A stretch of DNA of 6,104 nt. Source: a bacterium. Its GTDB lineage: Bacteria > Planctomycetota > B15-G4 > JADJEK01. The notes beneath the pieces were generated by a model. The model did not search any database and was not told the DNA's origin. It saw only the letters and a list, made by a program, of their open reading frames with translations. Within the stretch, counting starts at the first letter, position 1; each line of letters begins with the position of its first letter. The stretch is taken from contig JAUIEL010000439.1 in the NCBI GenBank assembly GCA_030428825.1, forward strand, positions 1 to 6,104. Reading direction: 5' to 3'. The position numbers and the translations under genes are program-made. Shown piece by piece: positions 1 through 6,104 of this stretch.

Positions 1-1
1 G

Positions 2-538
2 CTCGGCCGGGGGCTCGCGCAGCTCGAGCGGGCCGCGGCGCCGCGGGCGGGAGCGCCGCCGCTCGCCGAGCCGATCGTCGCGCGCGCCGACGCGCGCGCG
101 ATGCCGGCGGCGGACGCCGCCGTCGACCTCGTCCTCACCTCGCCGCCGTACCTCGGGACGTACGACTACGCCGGAGTCCAGGACCTCCGCGCCGCCGCCC
201 TCGGGCTCGACCTCGCGGACGCCGCGGCGCGCGAGATCGGCGCCCGCCGCGACGCCGGCGCGCGCGGCGCGAGAGAGCGGTACGCCGGCGACCTCGGGCG
301 CGTCCTCGCGGAGGCGCGGCGCGTGCTGCGACCGGGGGGCGCGTGCGCCGTCGTGGTCGGCGACTCGATCGCGGGCGAGGCGACGCCGGTGGAAGGGGAC
401 CGCGTCACCGAGGCCGCCGCGGAGCGCGCCGGACTCGAGTTCGCCGCCGCCGCGTCGCAGGAGCGCCCCGCGCTCCCCCCGGCCCCCGCGGTGCCGCGCC
501 GCGAGCACGTCCTCCTGTTCCGTCGCCCGCCTCGCTGA
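2..538 (+). CDS. SAM-dependent N4/N6 amino-methyltransferase, C-terminal part (5' end outside window)
   Basis: This is the C-terminal 178 residues of a methyltransferase that transfers a methyl group from S-adenosylmethionine to an exocyclic amino group. The reading frame is open back to base 2 with no stop. The ATG at 101 lies inside the conserved stretch (ARADARAMPAADAAVDLVLT), so it is not the real start. Visible family marks are the catalytic motif IV TSPPY (visible residues 45–49) followed by LGTYDY, then EIGARRD, RRVLRPGG, VVGDS, and the closing REHVLLFRR. The SAM-binding FxGxG motif does not follow motif IV, so it should lie upstream, outside the window. That order resembles the DNA methylase and Trm11/UPF0020-like enzymes. 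Whether the substrate is DNA or tRNA cannot be decided from this part. No restriction enzyme or specificity gene is visible beside it. It converges on the sulfatase gene with a 6-base gap. Confidence 0.8.
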   Translation, partial: LGRGLAQLERAAAPRAGAPPLAEPIVARADARAMPAADAAVDLVLTSPPYLGTYDYAGVQDLRAAALGLDLADAAAREIGARRDAGARGARERYAGDLGRVLAEARRVLRPGGACAVVVGDSIAGEATPVEGDRVTEAAAERAGLEFAAAASQERPALPPAPAVPRREHVLLFRRPPR

Positions 539-544
539 GTCCGC

Positions 545-2038
545 TCAACCGCCCCTCAGCGCCGCCAGTCGCTCCCGCATCGCGGCGACCCGTCGCTCGT
601 GCTCGCCCCAGACGTTCCGCTGCTCGGCCGGGTCCTCGAGCAGGTCGTACAGCTGCCCCTCCGGCTCGCCCGGGGCCGCCGCCCGACGCGCCGGCATGGT
701 GAAGCCGCCCGAGCCGAGCCCCTCGATCATCTTCCACCGCCCGCTCCGGAGCGCGAACATCCCGTCGTACGAGTGGTTCACGAGGTCGACGCGCGCGCCC
801 CGGCCGCCTCGGAGGGCGTCGAGGAACGACACGCTGTCCTCCGCCGCGCCGGCGGGGACCTCCGCGCCGGCGATCTCCGCCAGCGTCGCGAACAGGTCGT
901 TCAGCCCGACCAGCGCGTCCGACTTCGCCCCCGCGGCGACCCGGCCCGGCCACCGGACGTAGAACGGGACCCGATGCCCGCCCTCGTGGATGTCCGCCTT
1001 CATCCCGCGCCAGCCGAGGTTCGCGTCGTGTCCGTACCGCCGCACGTCCCGCGACCGCCAGTGCGAACCGTTGTCCGAGGTGAAGATCACGATCGTGTCG
1101 TCGGCCTGCCCCGTCCGCTCGAGCGCCTCGAGGAGCGTCCCGACGACCCAGTCGATCTCCGCCACGAGGTCGCCGTACCACCCGGCCTCCGACGCCCCGA
1201 CGAACCGCTCCGCGGGGACCCACGGCGTGTGGGGCGCGGTGAGCGGGAAGTAGAGGAACCACGGCTCGTCCGGCGCCTCGGCCCGCGCCTCGACGAACCG
1301 GACCGCCTCCCGCCCGAACCGGAGCTGACAGTCGACGAAGTCGAACCCCGGCGCCATCGGGCCCGCCCGCCAGAAGCCGCCGCCCCCGTCCCACCGCCGC
1401 GCGCTCCCCTCGGTCCACTCGGTCGGGAGCGCCTCGGGGACGCCGTCGCGGACGTACATGTACGGCGGGATGTCGAGCGTCGCCGGGAGGAGGAGCGACT
1501 CGTCGAACCCGACGGTGTGGGCGCCGGCGTCGAACCCGTCCGCCGGCACCTCCGTGATCTTCTCCGCCGCCCCGAGACCGAGGTGCCACTTCCCGATGCA
1601 CGCGGTGCGGTACCCCCGCGCGCGCAGGACGTCGGCCACGGTCGGCCGCGACGGCTCGATCAGCAGGCCGTCGTCCCCCCAGAGGACGCCCTGCTTCATC
1701 CGCGTCCGCCACGCGTACCGCCCGGTCAGGAGCGCGTACCGCGTCGGCGAACAGACCGCCGACGAGGAGTGCGCGTCGACGAACCGCATCCCCTCGCGGG
1801 CGATCCGGTCGATCGACGGGGTCTCGATGCGCGACGCGGGGTTCGACACGCGAGGGTCGCCGGCCCCGAGGTCGTCGGCGAGGACGAGGAGGACGTTCGG
1901 CGGCCGCGCCGGACGCTCGCCCCCTCCGTCGCCGTCTCCTTCCGCGGCGGCGGCGAGGACCGACCCCGACGCGGCCGGGACCGGGAGGGAAGAGAGGAGG
2001 AGCGTCGCGAGGACGCGGGCGGGGAGGCGAGGGCGCAC
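545..2038 (-). CDS. Secreted formylglycine-dependent sulfatase (arylsulfatase family)
   Basis: This 497-residue protein is a type I sulfatase that hydrolyses sulfate esters. Its exact substrate (an aryl sulfate, glycosaminoglycan or algal polysaccharide sulfate) cannot be read from the sequence. The N-terminus (RPRLPAR, then a hydrophobic stretch at about 9–23, then small residues) looks like a signal peptide, so it probably acts in the periplasm or outside the cell. Catalytic features are intact: metal-binding DD at 55–56, the C96-S-P-T-R100 signature with LLTGR at 103–107 where cysteine is converted to formylglycine, GKWHLG at 149–154, PHTP at 269–272, the DNG metal site at 322–324, and K347 before EGG at 352–354. 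The C-terminal LYDLLEDPAEQRN is typical of the family, and the length is normal. The start codon is GTG at 2038; no good ATG precedes it in frame, and the upstream GAAGG is closer than usual for a ribosome site, so the start is moderately certain. Maturation needs a formylglycine-generating enzyme, which is not encoded here. The SPTRYALLTGRYAWRTR region resembles planctomycete and verrucomicrobial sulfatases. Confidence 0.95.
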   Translation of the reverse strand: MRPRLPARVLATLLLSSLPVPAASGSVLAAAAEGDGDGGGERPARPPNVLLVLADDLGAGDPRVSNPASRIETPSIDRIAREGMRFVDAHSSSAVCSPTRYALLTGRYAWRTRMKQGVLWGDDGLLIEPSRPTVADVLRARGYRTACIGKWHLGLGAAEKITEVPADGFDAGAHTVGFDESLLLPATLDIPPYMYVRDGVPEALPTEWTEGSARRWDGGGGFWRAGPMAPGFDFVDCQLRFGREAVRFVEARAEAPDEPWFLYFPLTAPHTPWVPAERFVGASEAGWYGDLVAEIDWVVGTLLEALERTGQADDTIVIFTSDNGSHWRSRDVRRYGHDANLGWRGMKADIHEGGHRVPFYVRWPGRVAAGAKSDALVGLNDLFATLAEIAGAEVPAGAAEDSVSFLDALRGGRGARVDLVNHSYDGMFALRSGRWKMIEGLGSGGFTMPARRAAAPGEPEGQLYDLLEDPAEQRNVWGEHERRVAAMRERLAALRGG

Positions 2039-2220
2039 GCCTTCAGGAAACCGACTCCGGCGCGGCGAGGGAAGAACTCTCCGGCGGTTCCGTTTTCTCG
2101 CGTGACCCGGCGCCCGCGCGGCATTGTCCGGTCCGGAGGGGACGCACGCGGGCGATCCCCCCGCCGTCGGCGCGCCCCGGTTCGGCCGCCGCGCGACGCA
2201 CCCGCCCGCCGGAGGTCCCG
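2039..2220. promoter_or_regulatory. Divergent intergenic spacer between sulfatase and SUFU genes
   Basis: This 182-base spacer separates two divergently transcribed genes, so it should carry promoters for both. The part at 2041–2105 is noticeably less GC-rich than the flanking genes. I find no convincing −35/−10 pair on either strand, no clear operator palindrome and no riboswitch-like structure. A small tandem repeat of GTCCG lies at 2126–2135. The promoter role is inferred from gene orientation only. Confidence 0.35.
2211..2215 (+). promoter_or_regulatory. Shine-Dalgarno site of the SUFU-domain gene
   Basis: GGAGG is followed by a five-base spacer (TCCCG) and then the ATG at 2221. It is the clearest ribosome binding site in the window and decides the start of the SUFU-domain gene. 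Confidence 0.8.
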
Positions 2221-3018
2221 ATGCGTACCTGGCTCGACCCGACCCGCGCCGGCGAGATCGTCGTCTCCCTCCGCGAGCAACCCGAGCGCTGGGAGCCGGT
2301 CGCCGCCGACTGGCGGGCGGCCCGCGCGGTCCGCGCCCACGTCGAGCGGCACCTCGGCCCGGTCGAGGCGCTGTTCGTCGAGCGCCGCCCCGACCGGGTG
2401 CTGATCACCCTCCTCCACGTCGTCCGCCCGGAGGCGCACGTCCTGGTCACGTGCGGCATGTCGTCGCTCGCGATGCCCGGCCGGACCGCGGACGGGCGGC
2501 CGCGCCGCGCCGAACTCGTCCTCGGCCTCCCGCGCGGGGGGCCTCCGGGCGGCGACGGCGGCTGGCCGATCGATCTGCTGACCACGCTGGCCCGTCACCC
2601 GCACAAGACGCGGACGCCGCTCGAGGCGGGCCGGACCGTCGCCCACGGGGTGCCGCCTCGGCCGTTCGCTCCCGACACGCCGTTCTGCGGGGCGCTGATC
2701 CGCCCCCCGGTCGGCGTCCCCGACGGCTTCGAACGGTTCGCGGGGGACGACGGCGCGCCGGTCGACCTCCTCCTCGTGACGCCGCTCGTCGCGGACGAGC
2801 TCCGGCTCGCCCGGCGGCTCGGGTCGCTGGTGCTGCTCGACCAGCTCGACGCGGCGGCGGTCGGACTCGTCGCCGACTCCGCGCGCCGACCGGTCACGGC
2901 TCGGGGTCCTTCGGCTCGCCGCCCGCCGGGGGGAACCCCGACTTCAGGTGGAGGTCGAGCTGCGGGAACGCGATCTCGATCTTCTCCGCCGCGCACGCCC
3001 GGTAGATGCGGATCATGA
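2221..3018 (+). CDS. Suppressor of fused (SUFU) domain protein
   Basis: This 265-residue cytosolic-looking protein has no signal peptide and no membrane segment. It matches the bacterial SUFU-domain family, distant relatives of the animal Hedgehog-pathway regulator. Matching blocks are VTCGMSSLAM (76–85), RRAELVLGLP (95–104), WPIDLLTTLARHPHKTRTPL (115–134) with AGRTVAHG (136–143), FCGALIRPP (155–163) and VDLLLVTPLVADEL (181–194). Its biochemical role in bacteria is not established; SUFU domains are known as immunity proteins in some polymorphic toxin systems, but no toxin gene is visible next to this one. The conserved part ends near residue 224. Residues 225–265 are rich in R, S, P and G and are encoded antisense to the end of the channel gene, so they look like a non-homologous run-on tail reaching the first available stop. 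The start is supported by the GGAGG at 2211–2215. Confidence 0.85.
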   Translation: MRTWLDPTRAGEIVVSLREQPERWEPVAADWRAARAVRAHVERHLGPVEALFVERRPDRVLITLLHVVRPEAHVLVTCGMSSLAMPGRTADGRPRRAELVLGLPRGGPPGGDGGWPIDLLTTLARHPHKTRTPLEAGRTVAHGVPPRPFAPDTPFCGALIRPPVGVPDGFERFAGDDGAPVDLLLVTPLVADELRLARRLGSLVLLDQLDAAAVGLVADSARRPVTARGPSARRPPGGTPTSGGGRAAGTRSRSSPPRTPGRCGS

Positions 3019-5935
3019 CGTCGTTCATCAGCGACGGCCACTGGTCGCGACTCGCCATGTAGACGCGCACGTCGAGCACCAGCGCGCTGTCCCCGAACTG
3101 GCGGAAGACGATCGAGGGGCCCGGGTTCCTCAGCACCATGGGGCTCTCCTGGCACGCCTTCAGGAGCACCTCGCGCGCCCGTTCGACGTCGGTGCCGTAC
3201 TTCACGCCGACCTTGATCACCTCGCGCGTCACCGGGTCGGTCAGCGTCCAGTTGACGAGCTGGCTGGTGATGAACTCGCGGTTCGGGACGATCAGCTCGC
3301 GATTCTCGTAGTCGGTGATCGTCGTCGCCCGCATCCGGATGCGCGAGACCGTCCCCGTGACGCCGCCGACCGAGATGGTGTCGCCGATCCGGACCGGCCG
3401 CTCGAACAGCATGATCAACCCCGACACGAAGTTGGCGAAGATCTCCTGCAGCCCGAAGGCGAGCCCGAACGTGAGGGCGGCGGCCAGCCACTGGATGCTC
3501 TTCCAGCTGATCGACAACGCGCCGAACGCCAGGGTCACGCCGAGGATCACGATGGCGTACCGCGCGATCGTGCTGACCGCGTACCGCGCCCCCGGGTCGA
3601 GGGAGAGCCGCCGGAGGAGGACGATCTCGACCAGCCCCGGGAGGTTCTTCGCCGCGATCGTCGTCAGCAGGAGGAACAGGATCGAGAGCCCGAGGTCGGC
3701 GAGCGTCAGGACCGACGGGAGGGCGTCCGGCGCCGCCTCCTCCCCGCCTTCCGCCGGGGAGGTCCCGGCGATCGGCGGGCGCATCGACGGGCTCGGCGCG
3801 CCGTTCGCGGCCGGATCGGCGGCCGGCTTCGACGCCTCCGCCCGCGGAGCGGCCGACGCCGGCGCGGCCGACGTCGCGGCGAGTCCCTCGAGGACGGGGA
3901 ACCGCCCCTCCTCACGCGACTCGACCACCTGGATCGTCGGCCAGATCTGGACCCGCTCGAACACGCGGAGCGCGGGGAAGAGCTCCGCCCAGATCCCCCA
4001 GAGCCCGATCGCCACCACCAGCACCGTGGCGCTCCGGAGGAGCTGCATGGTCTGGGCGTTCATCGCCGGGAGGTCGACCTCCTCGAAGACCGGGAGGGAC
4101 TCCTTCGGTTCGTCCGCCTTCTTCGCGGTCGCCTTCGCCGCCTCGCGCCGGAGCCGCGCGTGCTCGATCGCGACGCGCCGCCGGGCGACGTCGAGCCAGC
4201 GGATCGCCATCGCGTGGACGAACGCGAGGACGACCAGCAACATCGCCGAGGCGAGGAAGCGCCCGTGCAGCTCGGTCGCCGTGAAGTCGTAGCCGACCAC
4301 GGTCAGGACGAGGAGCGTCAGGGGCGTGGCGACCCCGATCAGGTACCAGGCGTGCCGGAACCGCACGAGGATCGAGGACGGGTTCCTCGTCACGACCGGG
4401 GAGAGCGTCGGCCCCTCCGGGTCGAGGAGGCGCTTCAGGAAGATCGTCAGACCGACCATCGCCACCGCGAACGCCAGCCGCCCCAGCGAGTCGTTGTCCC
4501 GATCCGTCACCGCGGGCGGCTGCATGATCAGCGCGACCGCGAGCGGGATCAGGTAGAGCGGCGCGAACCACCGGACCAGTCGTCCGAGCGCCCGGCAGGT
4601 CGAGTCCGCCCACTGGAAGTGGGCCCCGCCGAGCCCGTCGCGCCGCGCCGTGTGCCGGACGAGGTCGAGGAGGAGGACCGCCGGCGCGAGTCGGACCAGG
4701 ACCCCGCCGACCGCGCCGACCACCCCCTTCGGCTCGGCGGCGAGCTCGAGCGCCTTCCCGGTCAGGAACACGACGATCGCGAGCGGCAGCGCGAGCACCA
4801 GGGTCGCCGCGAACGCCTCGACCGTGTGCCGGAAGGCGTCGGTGCGGACCCGGCGAACCTGCTCGTTCACCCACCGCAGCCGGCTCCGGACCCGCGCGCG
4901 GAACAGCAGCGAGAGGCCGAGGACGAGCGCCAGGATCACGCCGGCGGCGGCGGACGACGCGGGGAGGACCGAGAGCGCCTGCGAGAGCCGATCGATCGTC
5001 CCCGACCAGGTCGACGGACCGAGGAGTTTCGCCGCGGCGTCGGCGATCGCGCCGGGGCTCGGGATCAGCGAGCCGTCGACCGACCGGACCGAGAAGATCC
5101 TCTCCTGGAGGTACTCGCGGTACTCGTCGGCCGCGGCCGAGTACGTCTCCGTCGTCCGCTCGAGCTGGCCGAGGCGCTCGAGGTAGGTCCGGTAGTCGGC
5201 GAGCAGCTTGTCGAGGGTCTCCTTGCGTCGCTGCAGGAGCTCGCGCGCCGCCGCCTCGAGGTCGGTCCGGTCGGGGCGCTCTCCCTCCGGGTCGATCGAC
5301 TCCACCGCCTCGCGCGCCCGCGCGTCGACGTCCGAGAGCTCCTGCCGGTCGTCGTCGAGCTGCAGCTCGCGCAGCTGGGCGTCCGAGATCCGCTCGCGCC
5401 GGAGCCGCTGTTCGCGCCGAAACCCGTCGGTCACCTCGAGGTCGGCGTGCTCCTTCCGCAGGAGGACCGACATCGCGTCGGTGAGCCCCGCGAGCTGGAT
5501 CTTCTCGCGCGTCGCCTGGAACCGCCGGGTGAGCGCGTCGAGCTTCGTCTTCCGCTCGGAGAGGAGGTCCCCCGCCGCCTTCATGGCGTCGGTGATCTTC
5601 GACCCCTCCGCGGCGAGCGCGGTGTTCACCTCCGCGAGCGGCTTCAGCTCGTCCGCCTCCAGCTCGCGGCGCCGCGCCTCGTCGAGCGCCCGCTGGGTCT
5701 CCCGCGCCCGGGCCTCGTCGACGATCCGCTGCCACTCCTGCGCCCGCTTCTCCGCCTCGACGACGCGCCGTTGGGCCTGGTCGCGGCGCGCCGGGAGGAG
5801 CTCGGCGCGCGCGTCGTACGAGGCGAGCTCCTTCTCGTAGCGCGTCACCTCCTTCTGCAGCGCGTGCCGCTGCGCCCGCGCCGCCATCCGGTTCGCCTCG
5901 TCGAGCGTCGGGTCGGTCCCGGTGGCCGGCCCCAT
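2894..5935 (-). CDS. Large MscS/MscK-type mechanosensitive ion channel
   Basis: This protein of about 1,013 residues (counted from the ATG at 5935) belongs to the large MscS-family channels that release solutes when membrane tension rises on osmotic downshock. In order it has a charged, coiled-coil-rich region at about 11–281; about ten hydrophobic segments near 331–346, 373–393, 404–426, 456–474, 486–503, 529–548, 560–578, 633–656, 741–764 and 784–810; an Ala/Pro/Ser-rich linker at about 683–738; and the MscS core. The pore helix (816–852, WLAAALTFGLAFGLQEIF to RPVRIGD) leads into the beta domain with VPNREF and LVNW, then the C-terminal IEIAFPQLDLHL (986–997). Relatives such as MscK place the coiled coil in the periplasm behind a signal peptide, but none is visible here, so the 5' end may be cut off or replaced. 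The frame also allows an ATG at 6007, but its extra 24 residues are not hydrophobic and lie in DNA of different composition that also encodes the start of a capsid-like gene. I prefer 5935, which has AGGAC four bases upstream. The 3' end overlaps the SUFU gene by 125 bases. Confidence 0.9.
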   Translation of the reverse strand: MGPATGTDPTLDEANRMAARAQRHALQKEVTRYEKELASYDARAELLPARRDQAQRRVVEAEKRAQEWQRIVDEARARETQRALDEARRRELEADELKPLAEVNTALAAEGSKITDAMKAAGDLLSERKTKLDALTRRFQATREKIQLAGLTDAMSVLLRKEHADLEVTDGFRREQRLRRERISDAQLRELQLDDDRQELSDVDARAREAVESIDPEGERPDRTDLEAAARELLQRRKETLDKLLADYRTYLERLGQLERTTETYSAAADEYREYLQERIFSVRSVDGSLIPSPGAIADAAAKLLGPSTWSGTIDRLSQALSVLPASSAAAGVILALVLGLSLLFRARVRSRLRWVNEQVRRVRTDAFRHTVEAFAATLVLALPLAIVVFLTGKALELAAEPKGVVGAVGGVLVRLAPAVLLLDLVRHTARRDGLGGAHFQWADSTCRALGRLVRWFAPLYLIPLAVALIMQPPAVTDRDNDSLGRLAFAVAMVGLTIFLKRLLDPEGPTLSPVVTRNPSSILVRFRHAWYLIGVATPLTLLVLTVVGYDFTATELHGRFLASAMLLVVLAFVHAMAIRWLDVARRRVAIEHARLRREAAKATAKKADEPKESLPVFEEVDLPAMNAQTMQLLRSATVLVVAIGLWGIWAELFPALRVFERVQIWPTIQVVESREEGRFPVLEGLAATSAAPASAAPRAEASKPAADPAANGAPSPSMRPPIAGTSPAEGGEEAAPDALPSVLTLADLGLSILFLLLTTIAAKNLPGLVEIVLLRRLSLDPGARYAVSTIARYAIVILGVTLAFGALSISWKSIQWLAAALTFGLAFGLQEIFANFVSGLIMLFERPVRIGDTISVGGVTGTVSRIRMRATTITDYENRELIVPNREFITSQLVNWTLTDPVTREVIKVGVKYGTDVERAREVLLKACQESPMVLRNPGPSIVFRQFGDSALVLDVRVYMASRDQWPSLMNDVMIRIYRACAAEKIEIAFPQLDLHLKSGFPPAGGEPKDPEP

Positions 5936-5939
5936 CGTT

Positions 5940-5944
5940 GTCCT
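5940..5944 (-). promoter_or_regulatory. Possible Shine-Dalgarno site for the channel gene
   Basis: On the − strand AGGAC lies four bases before the ATG at 5935. It supports that start over the ATG at 6007. The match is short and lies at the composition break, so it could be chance if the join near here is artificial. Confidence 0.35.
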
Positions 5945-5980
5945 GGTGGCACGGGTTGACCAATCCCCTTGCACTAGAAC

Positions 5981-5985
5981 AGGAC
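5981..5985 (+). promoter_or_regulatory. Possible Shine-Dalgarno site of the capsid-like gene
   Basis: AGGAC lies eight bases before the ATG at 5994, a usual spacing. It supports that ATG as the start, since the same frame is open further upstream without another well-placed start. Confidence 0.5.
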
Positions 5986-5993
5986 ACTCCCTC

Positions 5994-6104
5994 ATGGTTG
6001 AAACCACCGCCGCTAATCCCGAGCTGCTCGCCGAACAGGTATCCCAGCTCCTCGTCCAACCCCTCGAAGCCGCCAGCGTCGTGCTGTCGTCCGGCCCAAG
6101 GATC
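5994..6104 (+). CDS. Probable phage major capsid protein, N-terminal fragment (3' end outside window)
   Basis: Only the first 37 codons are present, and the frame runs off the window. The peptide begins MVETTAANPELLAEQV, continues SQLLVQPLEAASVVL and ends SSGPRI. This amphipathic start with the LLVQPLEAASVVL pattern, followed by SGPRI, resembles the N-terminal arm of HK97-fold major capsid proteins of tailed phages, as found in phages and prophages of actinobacteria. The role would be forming the phage head shell. The identification rests on remembered family resemblance over a short stretch, so it is tentative. AGGAC at 5981–5985 gives a reasonable ribosome site. Codon use (GTT, GAA, GCT, AAT, GTA, CAA, CCA, AGG) is less GC-biased at third positions than in the four genes to the left, which fits foreign origin. 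No protease, portal or scaffold gene is visible, because the sequence to the left is the channel gene on the other strand. Confidence 0.55.
   Translation, partial: MVETTAANPELLAEQVSQLLVQPLEAASVVLSSGPRI

Larger units (their letters stand above)
5936..5993. other. Putative discontinuity (rearrangement or chimeric join) with non-coding lead-in to capsid-like gene
   Basis: Between the preferred channel start and the capsid-like ATG lies a short stretch of lower GC than everything to its left. It holds a 7-base inverted repeat, TGTCCTG (5939–5945) and CAGGACA (5980–5986), and a −35-like TTGACC at 5956–5961 without a well-spaced −10. On the + strand a frame ends with TGA at 5957–5959 (reading CPGGTG before the stop), which could be the tail of an upstream phage gene if the foreign DNA reaches that far left. 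The exact break point cannot be placed. Confidence 0.4.

Noticed and set aside
101..103. ATG as the start of the methyltransferase
   Set aside because: It lies inside the conserved block before TSPPY, the frame is open to the window edge, and no ribosome site precedes it.
599..2404. Long + strand open frame opposite the sulfatase
   Set aside because: It is arginine- and proline-rich with no domain pattern, while the opposite strand encodes a complete sulfatase. It also runs through the spacer and into the SUFU gene in another frame.
3768..3887. Possible repeat array in the GC-rich stretch of the channel gene
   Set aside because: It is an Ala/Pro/Ser-rich protein linker without a fixed repeat unit; no CRISPR-like spacing is present.
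2948..5959. Very long open frame on the + strand opposite the channel gene (about 1,000 codons)
   Set aside because: The translation is mostly R, D, E, P and L without recognisable motifs; it mirrors the codon bias of the real gene on the − strand. The − strand frame has clear MscS motifs.
5956..5980. Promoter made of TTGACC and TAGAAC before the capsid-like gene
   Set aside because: The spacer is only 13 bases, too short for a normal sigma-70-type promoter, and the −10 match is weak.
5936..6007. N-terminal extension of the channel gene to the ATG at 6007
   Set aside because: The extra 24 residues give no signal peptide and lie in the differently composed segment that encodes the capsid-like start on the other strand.
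3912..6059. − strand open frame overlapping the channel gene in another frame
   Set aside because: It is glycine- and arginine-rich low-complexity translation of the channel gene out of frame; long open frames are expected by chance at this GC content.

Overview
This window is very GC-rich over bases 1 to about 5935 (for example 46 of 60 bases are G or C in 5701–5760). It reads as compact chromosomal DNA of a high-GC Gram-negative-type bacterium. A secreted formylglycine sulfatase of the kind abundant in Planctomycetota and Verrucomicrobiota, and a large MscK-type mechanosensitive channel, suggest that broad group, but nothing here fixes the taxon. I see no tRNA, rRNA, CRISPR array or insertion sequence.

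Layout, left to right. Bases 2–538 (+) are the 3' part of a SAM-dependent amino-methyltransferase gene with a TSPPY motif; its start lies outside the window. Six bases further on, the gene at 545–2038 (−) ends; it encodes an exported sulfatase with every catalytic motif present. A 182-base divergent spacer (2039–2220) separates it from a bacterial Suppressor-of-fused (SUFU) domain gene (2221–3018, +), which has a good Shine-Dalgarno sequence. The 3' end of that gene overlaps, tail to tail, the end of a roughly 1,000-residue MscS-family channel gene (2894–5935, −) with an N-terminal coiled coil and about eleven membrane segments.

The right edge is different. From about 5936 to 6104 the GC content falls (102 of 164 bases in 5941–6104), and a new gene starts on the + strand at 5994. 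Its first 37 codons resemble the N-terminus of a tailed-phage major capsid protein. A capsid gene directly abutting the 5' end of a channel gene that lacks its expected signal peptide suggests either a prophage or rearrangement edge or, more probably, a chimeric contig join at roughly 5930–5990.

The four genes to the left do not form an obvious pathway: their strands are +, −, +, −, so they are not one operon. The plausible shared theme is limited to an envelope setting for the sulfatase and the channel. I did not find convincing evidence for a new multi-gene system. The observation most worth checking is the discontinuity near 5936.
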